This document shows, piece by piece, positions 1 to 9,036 of a DNA stretch of 64,000 nucleotides; positions within the stretch are counted from its first letter, which is position 1; every line of letters starts with the position of its first letter. Source of the stretch: Lutimonas zeaxanthinifaciens (lineage in GTDB: Bacteria; Bacteroidota; Bacteroidia; Flavobacteriales; Flavobacteriaceae). The stretch spans positions 2,170,001 to 2,234,000 of the forward strand of contig NZ_CP129964.1 in NCBI RefSeq assembly GCF_030503675.1, read 5' to 3'. Below the pieces are notes generated by a model that saw only the letters and a list, made by a program, of their open reading frames with translations, searched no databases and had not been told where the DNA came from. The translations under genes and the position numbers were made by a program.

Positions 1-393
1 GGAATCGGCATGAACAAAAACCTTGATATCTATAAGATCCCTTAACCTCTTGTCCGTAAAAATGAGGATTCCTTCAATAATGACCACTTTTCTGGGATGA
101 GTTATGATCGTATCACTTACCCTGTTGTGCGTTACAAAAGAATAAATTGGTTGTTCAACTGAGTTGCCTTTTTTCAATTCCTCAACATGCTCTACTAACA
201 GATCAAAATCAATTGCACTTGGATGGTCAAAATTAATCTTTGCTCTTTCCTGATAACTTAAATGATCATTTCTATTGTAATACGAATCCTGAGAAATAAC
301 AGTTACTTCAGCTTCGGGCAATTCATTCAAAATTTGTCTTACAACAGTTGTTTTTCCACTTCCGGTCCCTCCGGCGATTCCAAGAATCAGCAT
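1..393 (-). CDS. udk: uridine kinase, 3' part cut by window edge
   Basis: This is the N-terminal 131 codons of a P-loop kinase that phosphorylates uridine and cytidine in pyrimidine salvage (cytoplasmic). The start ATG is at 393 on the minus strand and the reading frame stays open to base 1. A Walker A motif GGTGSGKT lies at residues 8-15, followed by an SQDSYY segment and an NFDHPSAIDFDL segment, both typical of the uridine kinase/phosphoribulokinase family. The protein is usually about 200-210 residues, so roughly a third is missing. It is divergent from the SulP transporter gene, with about 106 bp between the starts. Family assignment is firm; phosphoribulokinase is unlikely given the uridine kinase signature. 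Confidence 0.93.
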   Translation of the reverse strand, partial: MLILGIAGGTGSGKTTVVRQILNELPEAEVTVISQDSYYNRNDHLSYQERAKINFDHPSAIDFDLLVEHVEELKKGNSVEQPIYSFVTHNRVSDTIITHPRKVVIIEGILIFTDKRLRDLIDIKVFVHADS

Positions 394-499
394 TTTTAAC
401 GATTTAATAGAAATTAAGCATGATTTCTCATCAAAACTATAAAAAAAGGATTGAATTTATTACAAAAAAACATTATTTTCACTAATCTATAAATCAAAC

Positions 500-2329
500 A
501 TGTTGAAAAAATTATTCGCACATTTCAGGGGTGATGCTTTTGGCGGGATTACAGCCGGCGTGGTCGCTCTTCCTTTAGCTCTGGCTTTTGGAGTTTCCTC
601 AGGATTAGGACCAAGCGCTGGACTCTATGGCGCAATAATTTTAGGCTTTTTTGGTGCTGTATTGGGGGGGACTCCTACTCAGATCTCGGGACCCACTGCA
701 CCAATGACCGCCATCAGTATGATCTTGATTGCAGGAATTCTTCAGATAAATGATGGAGACATAAACAAGGCACTTCCCATTATTTTGACCGTTTTTGTAC
801 TTGCCGGACTATTTCAGGTTTTAATTGGTGCAATCGGACTGGGAAAATACATAAAATATATTCCTTACCCTGTAGTATCCGGTTTTATGACAGCGATAGG
901 CCTTATTATTATCATAACAAATTTCTTGCCCATACTTGGGTATTATGTGGAAAACGACCAGGAAAGAATTCAGAAATTTAAACCTCAGGCGGAGGAATTG
1001 ATCATGGAAGGTATACTCAGGGAAGAAGCAGAAGAAGGACTATTGGTTTTGGAGGATTTTCATGAAACAATAAGAAGGTCCGAGTTGATATCAGAAGAAG
1101 AAATCATGAATGAAGCAAAGGTATTGGCAAATAAAGAAACCTCGGGGGTGATTGGCGCCATAAAAAGTTTACCACGAGCCTTGAGACATATAAACTATAT
1201 GGAACTTATTTTGGCCTTTTCTACGATATTCATCATTTATGGATTTAAGAAAATAACTACCAAAGTCCCTTCAACACTTGTCGCATTAGTAGTGGTTTCA
1301 AGTGTTGCTATGATCGGAAATTTAGATTATCGGCCGATTGAAGAAATACCAAGTGGGTTCCCCGTATTCAATTCCGAAATTTTCACTGAATTTAATTTAG
1401 GAGCCATTTCTCCTCATATATTTACGGCAATAACCCTCGCTTTCCTGGGTGCCATAGATTCGCTTCTTACCTCTATTGTTGCCGATAATATGACCAAAAC
1501 AAATCACAACCCAAATAAAGAATTGATCGGACAAGGGATCGGTAACAGTTTATCAGGCCTTTTTGGTGGAATTCCGGGAGCAGGGGCTACGATCAGAACA
1601 GTTGTGAATATTAATGCCGGGGGTAAAACTAAACTTTCAGGTATGATCGCAGGACTGTTCCTTTTACTTATCCTGTTGGTTTTAGGACCATTAGCTTCTA
1701 AAATACCTGCTGCTGTATTGGCCGGCATCTTGTTGACAGTAGGAATTGGGGTCATGGATTATAAAGGTTTAAAAGCAATTCCTTCCATGCCTTCATCAGA
1801 GGTGCTGATAATGATTGTTGTACTGCTGCTTTCTACATTCTGGAATCTTGTCTATGCTGTAGGAATAGGGCTTATCATTGCTTCTTTGGTGTTTATGAAA
1901 AAAATGGGAGACGCTACGGCCGACAAATCTGATGTTAAAACGCTTAAAGCAGAAACATCATGGAAAGATGAAGAAAATTTTCCTGAGGAAATGAAGGAAA
2001 AAGTATTTATCAAACATATTAAAGGACCGGTCTTTTTTGGTTCGACAAGTTTTATACAGGTACTGGCGAAGCAAATTCCTTCAGCGGCGAGCCATGTAAT
2101 CATAAGGATGGATAGGGTTCCATATATAGATCAGACAGGGCTCTTTGTTCTCGAAGACGTATTTCTTGAATTGGAAAAAAATGATATTCATGTTCTGATT
2201 GTGGATATTCAGCAACAACCACTCTATTTGATGAAATCAATAGACATTGTTCCGGATCTGATTTCAGAGGAACATATTTTTGAGTCGTTTGAGGAATGCA
2301 CAAAATGGATTTCTAAAAACGTAGCTTAA
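500..2329 (+). CDS. SulP family inorganic anion transporter with STAS domain
   Basis: A 609-residue inner-membrane transporter of the SulP/SLC26 family, which moves sulfate, bicarbonate or other anions, often coupled to H+ or Na+. The N-terminal segment (GGITAGVVALPLALAFG, about residues 15-31) is the classic SulP start, followed by many hydrophobic helices. A cytoplasmic STAS domain fills about residues 500-605 (FGSTSF, IDQTGLFVLEDV). Between the early helices lies a strongly charged stretch at about residues 152-215, rich in Glu and Lys, which looks like a long extramembrane insertion. The substrate cannot be told from sequence. It stands alone between a divergent udk and a downstream gene 195 bp away. 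Confidence 0.92.
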   Translation: MLKKLFAHFRGDAFGGITAGVVALPLALAFGVSSGLGPSAGLYGAIILGFFGAVLGGTPTQISGPTAPMTAISMILIAGILQINDGDINKALPIILTVFVLAGLFQVLIGAIGLGKYIKYIPYPVVSGFMTAIGLIIIITNFLPILGYYVENDQERIQKFKPQAEELIMEGILREEAEEGLLVLEDFHETIRRSELISEEEIMNEAKVLANKETSGVIGAIKSLPRALRHINYMELILAFSTIFIIYGFKKITTKVPSTLVALVVVSSVAMIGNLDYRPIEEIPSGFPVFNSEIFTEFNLGAISPHIFTAITLAFLGAIDSLLTSIVADNMTKTNHNPNKELIGQGIGNSLSGLFGGIPGAGATIRTVVNINAGGKTKLSGMIAGLFLLLILLVLGPLASKIPAAVLAGILLTVGIGVMDYKGLKAIPSMPSSEVLIMIVVLLLSTFWNLVYAVGIGLIIASLVFMKKMGDATADKSDVKTLKAETSWKDEENFPEEMKEKVFIKHIKGPVFFGSTSFIQVLAKQIPSAASHVIIRMDRVPYIDQTGLFVLEDVFLELEKNDIHVLIVDIQQQPLYLMKSIDIVPDLISEEHIFESFEECTKWISKNVA

Positions 2330-2523
2330 TTTTTTTTGTTACTAAAGGATTCTTGAATTAAGATTCTAATGAACTCTGACATACTCATGATCATGATGAA
2401 TATCATAGAATTTAAATGATTTGAATTGTACCTTTCTTAGGTTTAACCTCAGTTTTTACCTATGAAAAATATAATAATCGTATTGCTGGGTATCATGTGG
2501 GAACTTTATAGCTTTTAGATCTT

Positions 2524-3120
2524 ATGCTCACATTCCGAAATTTCAATATTGCAGATTGGTTTTCATTTTACCGAATTTTTGCCGCTCCTTTCTTGCTTGT
2601 GATCATCTGGCTGGGAGAACGGGAACTATTTAGCTGGCTTTTACTCGTCAGCTATAGTACGGATGCTATTGATGGGTTCCTTGCCAGAAGATTGAAAATT
2701 ACAAGTCCAAGAGGGTCGCAACTGGACTCTATGGGTGATCAGATAACACTGGTTGTTGGTTTTCTTGGAATACTAAAATTCGAATTCGGCTTTATACAAA
2801 CTCATTATCAATGGATACTCGTTCCTCTTACGCTGTACTTTATTCAGATGATCATCGCATTTGGGAAGTACGGAAAGGCAACTGCATTTCACACCTATTT
2901 GGCAAAATTTTCGGCTGTAATTCAGTCAATATTTATTCTCTGGCTATTATTTTGGGGTCCGGTTCTTTGGCTATTTTACTTTATGATATTTATAGGAATC
3001 ATCGAAACAATAGAAGAAATAATATTAATATTTATGTACCCTCACTGGGTTGCCGGAGTTAAAGGATATTTCTGGGCAGGCAACGATAAGAGAAGGTATT
3101 CAGAGAGAAAAGAAAAATAA
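2524..3120 (+). CDS. CDP-alcohol phosphatidyltransferase family protein
   Basis: A 198-residue integral membrane enzyme that transfers a phosphatidyl group from CDP-diacylglycerol (or a related CDP-alcohol) to an alcohol, as in phospholipid head-group synthesis. The full family signature D-G-x2-A-R-x8-G-x3-D-x3-D is present: D50, G51, A54, R55, G64, D68 and D72, which bind the CDP moiety and two metal ions. Hydrophobic helices surround it. The length matches PgsA-type enzymes, but the acceptor alcohol (glycerol-3-phosphate, serine, inositol) is not evident. The metallophosphoesterase gene starts 4 bp after its stop, so the two are probably co-transcribed. Confidence 0.88.
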   Translation: MLTFRNFNIADWFSFYRIFAAPFLLVIIWLGERELFSWLLLVSYSTDAIDGFLARRLKITSPRGSQLDSMGDQITLVVGFLGILKFEFGFIQTHYQWILVPLTLYFIQMIIAFGKYGKATAFHTYLAKFSAVIQSIFILWLLFWGPVLWLFYFMIFIGIIETIEEIILIFMYPHWVAGVKGYFWAGNDKRRYSERKEK

Positions 3121-3124
3121 ACCT

Positions 3125-4351
3125 ATGAGGTCATTTTCAAACTTTACCATATTCCTGCTTTGTCTTTCTATACTGGTAATTGACATTTTGGCCTTTTATT
3201 GGCTTCAATCCATTACTCAGTTAATTAACATGCCAAAACTAAGGCTTATGATTCACCTTGCCTTCTGGTTCTTTACCATTGGCCTGATTACAGCTATAGT
3301 AATTTTAAAAATCAGACTTGACAATATTCATCCTCAGCGTAAGCATTTACTGATCACATCATTATACGGCCTTACGGTATCTTCCTTCATACCCAAAATA
3401 ATATTTGTGATCATTATTTCCTTTTTATATTTTTCAAATTACATGTTGTCTGAAAAGGAATCTCTCATTGTAATTCCTGTAATTGGATTACTAGCCGGAT
3501 TCTTACCGTTTTTTGTAATTATTTATGCCATTTTCAAGGCCTTATACCGATTCAAGGTACATCATCTTCACCTCAAAACTGAACTCTTGCCCGATTCACA
3601 TGAGCCACTTCGTGTTGTACAGATCTCTGATCTTCATCTGGGAAGTTTTAATTTTAGATATCATATTCTTGAAAGGGCAGTAAAAATCATAAACCATCTT
3701 GAGCCTGATCTTATAGTTTTTACCGGTGATCTGGTCAATAACTTCGCTTGGGAATTAAAAGGATGGAGTGAAATTCTTGATAAACTTAAGGCAAAAAAAG
3801 GGAAATTTGCCGTTCTGGGAAATCATGACTATGGCGATTACAGCTCTTGGGACACACCTGAGTTGAAAATGAGTAATTTCGAATCGATAAAATATTTTTA
3901 TAAAAAAATCGGATTCAATCTTTTGTTGAACGAGTCTGTTGTTATAAAAAATGAAAAGGCTGAGATTGCCGTTCTGGGAGTTGAAAACTGGGGAGTACCT
4001 CCTTTTAAACAATATGGAGACCTGGAAAAATCTCTGGAAAATGTGCGATCAATTCCTTTTAAAATCCTACTAAGTCATGATCCGACACACTGGCCTGAGG
4101 AAGTTGTAGCCGACACTGACATCTACCTTACCCTCTCTGGGCATACACACGGCATGCAAGCCGGTGTTAAGCTGAAAAATAAACAATGGAGCCCTATCAA
4201 ATATAAGTATAAACACTGGGCTGGATTACACAAAGAAGGGGATCAATACCTTAATGTAAACCGGGGCTTAGGCTGGCTGGGATTTCCCGGAAGATTGGGT
4301 ATGAGGCCGGAAATCACTTGTATTGATATCAAAACTCAACCTCATGCCTGA
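3125..4351 (+). CDS. membrane-anchored metallophosphoesterase (YkuE/YaeI type)
   Basis: About 408 residues. The first 160 or so form several hydrophobic helices; the rest is a calcineurin-like phosphoesterase domain with the metal ligands in order: ISDLHLG (about 167), FTGDLVNN (about 200), LGNHDYG (about 232), LSHDP (about 317) and SGHTHG (about 339). Such proteins hydrolyse phosphoesters, for example lipid-linked ones, at the membrane. An in-frame upstream ATG at 3050 would overlap the preceding gene by 71 bp and add 25 hydrophilic residues, so the ATG at 3125, 4 bp after that gene's stop, is preferred. Its 3' end overlaps the convergent patatin gene by 10 bp. Substrate unknown; the neighbour suggests phospholipid-related work. 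Confidence 0.88.
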   Translation: MRSFSNFTIFLLCLSILVIDILAFYWLQSITQLINMPKLRLMIHLAFWFFTIGLITAIVILKIRLDNIHPQRKHLLITSLYGLTVSSFIPKIIFVIIISFLYFSNYMLSEKESLIVIPVIGLLAGFLPFFVIIYAIFKALYRFKVHHLHLKTELLPDSHEPLRVVQISDLHLGSFNFRYHILERAVKIINHLEPDLIVFTGDLVNNFAWELKGWSEILDKLKAKKGKFAVLGNHDYGDYSSWDTPELKMSNFESIKYFYKKIGFNLLLNESVVIKNEKAEIAVLGVENWGVPPFKQYGDLEKSLENVRSIPFKILLSHDPTHWPEEVVADTDIYLTLSGHTHGMQAGVKLKNKQWSPIKYKYKHWAGLHKEGDQYLNVNRGLGWLGFPGRLGMRPEITCIDIKTQPHA

Positions 4352-5133
4352 AATTGACTAAGGTCTCCTAATTTAGCTATTTCCTCATAGGCACCATCAT
4401 AACCAATTTGAAATATTTGATCAATTTTTCCAACATCAAGTAATCCATATTTCACCAGCTTTAAAGGAGCGATCATCAATTTACAATGCTGAAATTTAGC
4501 ATGTGATCGCTTTGAATAATTGATTCTGATGGCGCGCTCAAGTACATTGACAGAATATTTGAGTTCCTCAGGTTCAATTTCACCCAATGGGCTGGTGTAA
4601 GAACCTATCATCAGGCTGCAGGATGCCTCAATTGGTGCAATTGGAAAATTATCCAGAATTCCACCATCGCCATAGAGCTGATTTTCAATATTGACCGGTG
4701 AAAATAAACCAGGAAAGGCGGATGAAGCCAATAACGGCCTAATTAACTGACCCCTCTCAAATACCCTTAGACGACCATTGCACATATTTACGGCGGTCAC
4801 AAAAAGTTTTTTTCTAAGAAAGGAGAAATCATCATGACCCAGGTATTTCTTAAAATCAGAATGAAATTTATCTGTATCGATAAAGCCCGGTTTGGAAAAA
4901 GCAAATCGATTTAGATGAAACAAAGGTGTTTTTTTAAAAAATTCAAGCATTTCATCTGGATCATATCCGTTGCAAAACAAAGCCCCTACAACCGCCCCGG
5001 CAGAAGAACCTGAAACAATATCGGGGTTGATGTTGTGCTCGAGTAAAGCCTTGATCACTCCAATATGTGCTATACCTCTCACCCCGCCTCCCGACAAAAC
5101 TAACCCAAGATTCTTTTTTTTATCATTCATCAA
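4342..5133 (-). CDS. patatin-like phospholipase family protein
   Basis: A 263-residue Ser/Asp-dyad lipid acyl hydrolase. Motifs seen: oxyanion-hole loop SGGGVRG (residues 14-20), nucleophile elbow G42-S-S44-A-G46 and the DGG motif carrying the catalytic Asp at about residue 155 (YGDGGILDNFP). No signal peptide is visible, so a cytoplasmic or membrane-peripheral location is likely (RssA/YchK-like size). The gene begins 19 bp after the mlaD-like gene on the same strand and is probably the last gene of the lipid-transport operon, which points to phospholipid turnover. The true substrate is not determinable from sequence. Confidence 0.9.
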   Translation of the reverse strand: MMNDKKKNLGLVLSGGGVRGIAHIGVIKALLEHNINPDIVSGSSAGAVVGALFCNGYDPDEMLEFFKKTPLFHLNRFAFSKPGFIDTDKFHSDFKKYLGHDDFSFLRKKLFVTAVNMCNGRLRVFERGQLIRPLLASSAFPGLFSPVNIENQLYGDGGILDNFPIAPIEASCSLMIGSYTSPLGEIEPEELKYSVNVLERAIRINYSKRSHAKFQHCKLMIAPLKLVKYGLLDVGKIDQIFQIGYDGAYEEIAKLGDLSQFQA

Positions 5134-5152
5134 TCTTCAATCAATTACGTTT

Positions 5153-6151
5153 TCATTCCTGAAGTTTCTTCTGTCTTTTCTCTTCCTTTAATCTTTCTTT
5201 CTCCTGTTTTCTAAAATAGCCTTTGAAAAAAGTGTTATGCCTGAGGGCCTCGAGATTTTCATTAAGCATTTCACTTCCTTTCTTTATGTTCTTCACGGTT
5301 TCTCCTATGTCCTGAACCAAAATCGTATCCGAGACCAGATAATTCAATGTCCCTTCACTTTCTCTAATGTCAACAATAAAATCATTTAAATTTCTGATTA
5401 CAAGATCAATGTCTTCACTAGATTTCTCCAGATTGCTAATCATGTTTCTAAGCTGTCTTGCTGATACCGTATCTCTTACCAATACATTGATCAGGTTGTC
5501 CTCGTCATTGACCGCATTTACAAAATCTTTAACTTCATTTATTGCTTTCGAAGCCTCAACACTTGCCTGATTAAGATTCTGAAATGTTTCCTTAAGATCA
5601 GAACCCATTTCCTCATCGTTTAAAAGAAGTCCCAAGGTTCCGTCTCCTTCGTTAATGCTCTTTGTTATTTTCAGCAGCTCCTTTGAGAGTTCAGCGGCAT
5701 TGTCGTTTGTTACACTCAAGGTGGACATCATATCGGCGGAAGACTTTCTTTTAATGGACTGAATTGTATCTCCCTCCTGCAGTATATCACCTCGTGAGCC
5801 ACCCGGAAAAATATTTACCACCATACTTCCCACCAATCCGTCAGAGCCAACAACAGCAACAGCACTTCGTTTCATATGCCTCCTGATTTCCTCGTCGATG
5901 ATCATATCGACACAAATCGTTGAGTCGTCCACCATCAAAATATTCCTTACAGTACCTACATTGATACCGGAAAAACGAACATTATTACCTAATTTCAAAC
6001 CGTTTACATTCGAAAAAACTGCGGTTACTTTAAAGGTGTTTCCAAATAAATTTTGCTTTTTACCAATAAAGTAAAGTGCAATAATCAAGACTGCTCCTGT
6101 CAGAATTACGAAAATTCCAAGTTTGGTTTTTTCTGTGTTTGTAACTTTCAT
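5153..6151 (-). CDS. mlaD: MlaD-type MCE domain protein (lipid ABC transporter substrate-binding subunit)
   Basis: 332 residues: a short cytoplasmic start, one transmembrane helix at about residues 12-29, an MCE domain at about 36-120 (FSNVNGLKLGNNVRFSGINVG, then GGS followed by the QEGDTI strand), and a long helical region with repeated Asn/Glu/Lys heptads to a very basic C-terminus. In proteobacteria MlaD forms a hexameric ring in the periplasm that shuttles phospholipids between the inner membrane complex and outer-membrane partners. Here it follows the ATPase gene by 6 bp. The long C-terminal helical extension resembles MCE proteins that make tunnels or needles more than the short E. coli MlaD. 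Confidence 0.9.
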   Translation of the reverse strand: MKVTNTEKTKLGIFVILTGAVLIIALYFIGKKQNLFGNTFKVTAVFSNVNGLKLGNNVRFSGINVGTVRNILMVDDSTICVDMIIDEEIRRHMKRSAVAVVGSDGLVGSMVVNIFPGGSRGDILQEGDTIQSIKRKSSADMMSTLSVTNDNAAELSKELLKITKSINEGDGTLGLLLNDEEMGSDLKETFQNLNQASVEASKAINEVKDFVNAVNDEDNLINVLVRDTVSARQLRNMISNLEKSSEDIDLVIRNLNDFIVDIRESEGTLNYLVSDTILVQDIGETVKNIKKGSEMLNENLEALRHNTFFKGYFRKQEKERLKEEKRQKKLQE

Positions 6152-6157
6152 AAACGT

Positions 6158-6898
6158 TTATTTAAAAAAGGCTTGTATTCTTGGATCTTCCGAAGAAGAC
6201 AATTCCTTAAAAGTTCCCTCAGCATAATTAATTCCGTCAATCAACAAAATCATTCTATCGGCAATAACCCTCGAACAATCCACATCATGCGTAATGATCA
6301 AAGCTGATGATCCATATATTTTTTGAATATCCCTCATTAATTGAATGATCTCTTTAGCCGTTATAGGGTCAAGACCGGTTGTGGGCTCATCATATATTAT
6401 AATTTTAGGATGCAATATAATGGCACGTGCAAGAGCCACTCTTCTTTTCATTCCTCCGGAAAGCTCGTTTGGCATCAAAGCGAGAGTTTCAAGAAGTCCT
6501 ACACTTTCCAGGGCCTGATGAACAAGCTTGTCCTTTTCCTCCTGGCTAATATGCTGTTTTCTCAAAGGAAATTCGAGATTATCTTTTACCGTCATGGAAT
6601 CATAGAGGGCACTCCCCTGAAAAAGAAAACCAATTTTTTTTCTCAAGGCATCCAATTCTGCTTGTTCGAGTTCAAGAACATTTTTACCCATGATCTCTAT
6701 ATGACCCGAATCCGGTTGCATCAATCCCATAAGACACTTGATCATTACCGATTTTCCTGATCCTGATTTCCCCATGATGACCAGGTTTTCCCCTTTAAAC
6801 AAGCTCATATCGAAACCATTAAGCACTTCATTATCACCAAAGTGTTTAACGAGATTCTTAATCTCCAAAATATTTTTTATGCCATTCTCCTTTTCCAT
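6158..6898 (-). CDS. mlaF: MlaF-type ABC transporter ATP-binding protein
   Basis: 246 residues with all ABC ATPase motifs: Walker A GKSGSGKS (about 43-50), signature LSGGMKRR (about 145), Walker B IIIYDEPTTGLDP (about 163-175) and switch-region His in ITHD (about 202). The LSGGMKRRVALARAI variant is characteristic of the Mla/Ttg2A/TGD3 lipid-transport group. It powers lipid movement by the permease encoded 5 bp upstream (6904-7683) with the MCE protein encoded 6 bp downstream. Cytoplasmic face of the inner membrane. Confidence 0.93.
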   Translation of the reverse strand: MEKENGIKNILEIKNLVKHFGDNEVLNGFDMSLFKGENLVIMGKSGSGKSVMIKCLMGLMQPDSGHIEIMGKNVLELEQAELDALRKKIGFLFQGSALYDSMTVKDNLEFPLRKQHISQEEKDKLVHQALESVGLLETLALMPNELSGGMKRRVALARAIILHPKIIIYDEPTTGLDPITAKEIIQLMRDIQKIYGSSALIITHDVDCSRVIADRMILLIDGINYAEGTFKELSSSEDPRIQAFFK

Positions 6899-6903
6899 TT
6901 CGA

Positions 6904-7683
6904 TCAGTTATAAAAAATATCAGTTACAAAAACAGCTATAAAGTCAATGATGAACAAAAGCATTGAGGTATACACAACCGCTGAATTTGAAGCCTCTCCA
7001 ACACCTACTGTACCTCGTTCACAATAGTAGCCCTTGTAACATCCAACCAGGCCAATGGCAAAGCCAAAAAAGAAGGATTTTATAATCGCGGGATTAATAT
7101 CTGAATATTCCAGTGCATCAAATACATTATTAAAGAACAGTTGAAATGAAACATCTCCCTTAAGGTTTTCAACCAGGGCTGAACCAAGCAAGGCAATAGC
7201 ATCACCATAAATGATTAAAAGAGGAATCATTAAAGTGGCTGCAAGAATACGGGTAACCACCAGATATTTAAATGGATTTGTCCCCGATACCTCCATGGCA
7301 TCTATTTGTTCCGTGACTCTCATCGAACCTAACTCTGCTCCAATCCCTGAACTTATTCGCCCGGCGCATATCAAGGAAATAATCACGGGACCTATTTCTC
7401 TGACAATCGATATACTCACCATTGAAGGCATCCATGATTCCGCACCAAATTCCATAAGTGTCGGGCGGGTTTGTAAAGTCATGACAAGACCGAGTATAAA
7501 TCCGGTAACCCCAACAAGAGTCAGTGATTTATTACCCATTTTATAGCACTGATGCATCAGTTCACGAAGTTCAAAAGGCCGGGAAAACAATTCCCTGAAA
7601 AAACGTCCTGCAAAATAAGACAGATCTCCAACTTCTATCAGAAAAGATCTTACACTCTTTGGTATGTGTACCTCATAGTTCAT
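6904..7683 (-). CDS. mlaE: MlaE-type ABC transporter permease
   Basis: 259 residues, a multi-spanning permease of the MlaE/YrbE family. Recognisable segments are GFILGLVMTLQTRPTLMEFG (about 61-80), the coupling region VREIGPVIISLICAGRISSGIGAE in the middle, the EQIDAMEVSGTNP segment, and a conserved C-terminal GVGEASNSAVV. It is the first gene of the mlaE-mlaF-mlaD-patatin operon. A TAACTTTG box (the reverse complement of 7706-7713) lies 23 bp upstream of the ATG and fits the flavobacterial -7 element. Confidence 0.93.
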   Translation of the reverse strand: MNYEVHIPKSVRSFLIEVGDLSYFAGRFFRELFSRPFELRELMHQCYKMGNKSLTLVGVTGFILGLVMTLQTRPTLMEFGAESWMPSMVSISIVREIGPVIISLICAGRISSGIGAELGSMRVTEQIDAMEVSGTNPFKYLVVTRILAATLMIPLLIIYGDAIALLGSALVENLKGDVSFQLFFNNVFDALEYSDINPAIIKSFFFGFAIGLVGCYKGYYCERGTVGVGEASNSAVVYTSMLLFIIDFIAVFVTDIFYN

Positions 7684-7705
7684 AAGATAGACTCAGCCAT
7701 TCTAT

Positions 7706-7713
7706 CAAAGTTA
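7706..7713 (-). promoter_or_regulatory. putative -7 promoter element of the mla operon
   Basis: TAACTTTG on the minus strand matches the Bacteroidota -7 consensus TAnnTTTG and lies about 23 bp before the mlaE start. No TTG (-33) box is found at the usual spacing, so this is a half-site call. Confidence 0.4.
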
Positions 7714-7793
7714 GTTAAGGGAAACAATAAATAAAATGATTTCAATCATTTTATTTTCAACAGCTTGAATATTAACTAAATTTTAATTTGATT

Positions 7794-8882
7794 TTACAGC
7801 AATGAAATTCTAGCCCCACCGGTTTGGGCCGACTTGAAAATTGATTCCACAATTATAATATCTCTTAATCCTTCTTCACCCGGAACCATAGGGCTTTGAT
7901 TTTGTATAATAGCCAATGAATCGTCATCCATTTGTTTCGCTTGCTGGTTTCCTGAAAAAGGTGAAAACGATTTGCCAGAACTCGTTCTACCCTGAACACC
8001 ACTGTAGGATTGAAATGGCTGTAATTCGTACCATCCGGAGGAACAATCTATTTTTAAATGGTTTATACTTTCTGCAAATGATGTCTTACACTGTGCCATG
8101 ACTCCATTTGGAAACTCCAGTTCAAAAAAAGTGGTCTCATCTACTCTGAATAATTCGGGTCTCGAATTCTCAATTCGGGCAGATACACTGACGGGTTCCA
8201 TTTGAGTTGCATACCTCACAGCATTCAAGGGATAAACCCCCATATCAAACATGGCTCCTCCTCCAAGTTCAGGGTGTAGTTTCCAGTGACTACCGTCTCC
8301 ACCTCTATTATAAAATCCAGCTTCTGCCTTCAACTTTTTGAAATCACCAAAAGGTTTTGATTTTGCCATTTGTATGATTTTCCGGGTCACGGGCTCATGT
8401 TGCATTCGATAACCAATTGTTAGTTGAACCTTGTTTTTCTCGCAGGAAGCGATCATCGCCTTGCAGTCCCTGGCTGTAGTTGCCATGGGTTTCTCACACC
8501 AAACATGCTTTCCTGCCTCCGCTCCTATGATCGAATATTTTTTATGCAACGCATTAGGCAATACGATGTAAACGATATCAATATCATCATTATTCGCCAA
8601 TTGGTACATGTTTTCATAATTATATACGTTCTTGTCGGCTATACCGTACTTTGCCTGCCAAACCGGAATTTTTGAAGGAGTTCCCGTTACAATTCCTCGT
8701 AATTCACAATAGGAAGTCAGTTGCAAAGCAGGTGCAAGCAGGTCCCTGCTGTAATAACCAAGCCCCACCAAAGCAACGCCCAGTTTACGGGATGGTTTAG
8801 GCCTCAAAAAATCAGGAATAGGGAAAACACTCGAAGCAGCAACCAGGCCTGATTGCTTAATGAAATTACGTCTGCTGATCAT
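7794..8882 (-). CDS. Gfo/Idh/MocA family oxidoreductase with Tat signal
   Basis: 362 residues from the chosen start. Residues 1-30 are a twin-arginine signal (SRRNFIKQSG followed by a hydrophobic stretch). A Rossmann fold follows with the GLGYYSRDL dinucleotide loop, and the EKPMATT motif typical of Gfo/Idh/MocA sugar or cyclitol dehydrogenases. The GGGAMFDMGVYPLNA segment in the C-terminal domain is also family-typical. An ATG 30 bp upstream (8912) would put ten residues before the twin-arginine motif; the ATG at 8882 places the signal normally. Likely a periplasmic NAD(P)-dependent enzyme acting on a carbohydrate. It is monocistronic, 112 bp from the mla operon and 154 bp from the PKS operon. 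Confidence 0.88.
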   Translation of the reverse strand: MISRRNFIKQSGLVAASSVFPIPDFLRPKPSRKLGVALVGLGYYSRDLLAPALQLTSYCELRGIVTGTPSKIPVWQAKYGIADKNVYNYENMYQLANNDDIDIVYIVLPNALHKKYSIIGAEAGKHVWCEKPMATTARDCKAMIASCEKNKVQLTIGYRMQHEPVTRKIIQMAKSKPFGDFKKLKAEAGFYNRGGDGSHWKLHPELGGGAMFDMGVYPLNAVRYATQMEPVSVSARIENSRPELFRVDETTFFELEFPNGVMAQCKTSFAESINHLKIDCSSGWYELQPFQSYSGVQGRTSSGKSFSPFSGNQQAKQMDDDSLAIIQNQSPMVPGEEGLRDIIIVESIFKSAQTGGARISLL

Positions 8883-9036
8883 ATTCTGGAACTTTAAACT
8901 CAGTTTAAACAAATGGAAATAAATCCTCGTCCCTTAAAGTTAGTAAAAAATACCTAGAATTTAATTCGAATCAAACATGGATCTATATTTGGATGAGGGA
9001 TATCCAGTGATTGCTCAGTTAACCCTCTTATCAACT

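Noticed and set aside
1504-2303. Minus-strand open frames inside the SulP gene
   Set aside because: They are antisense to a confident coding sequence and show no family features; the same applies to the other frames lying opposite called genes throughout the window.
2811-3062. 83-codon plus-strand frame
   Set aside because: Lies wholly inside the CDP-alcohol phosphatidyltransferase gene in another frame.
3050-3124. Upstream start of the metallophosphoesterase
   Set aside because: It would overlap the previous gene by 71 bp and add a hydrophilic stretch not seen in the family.
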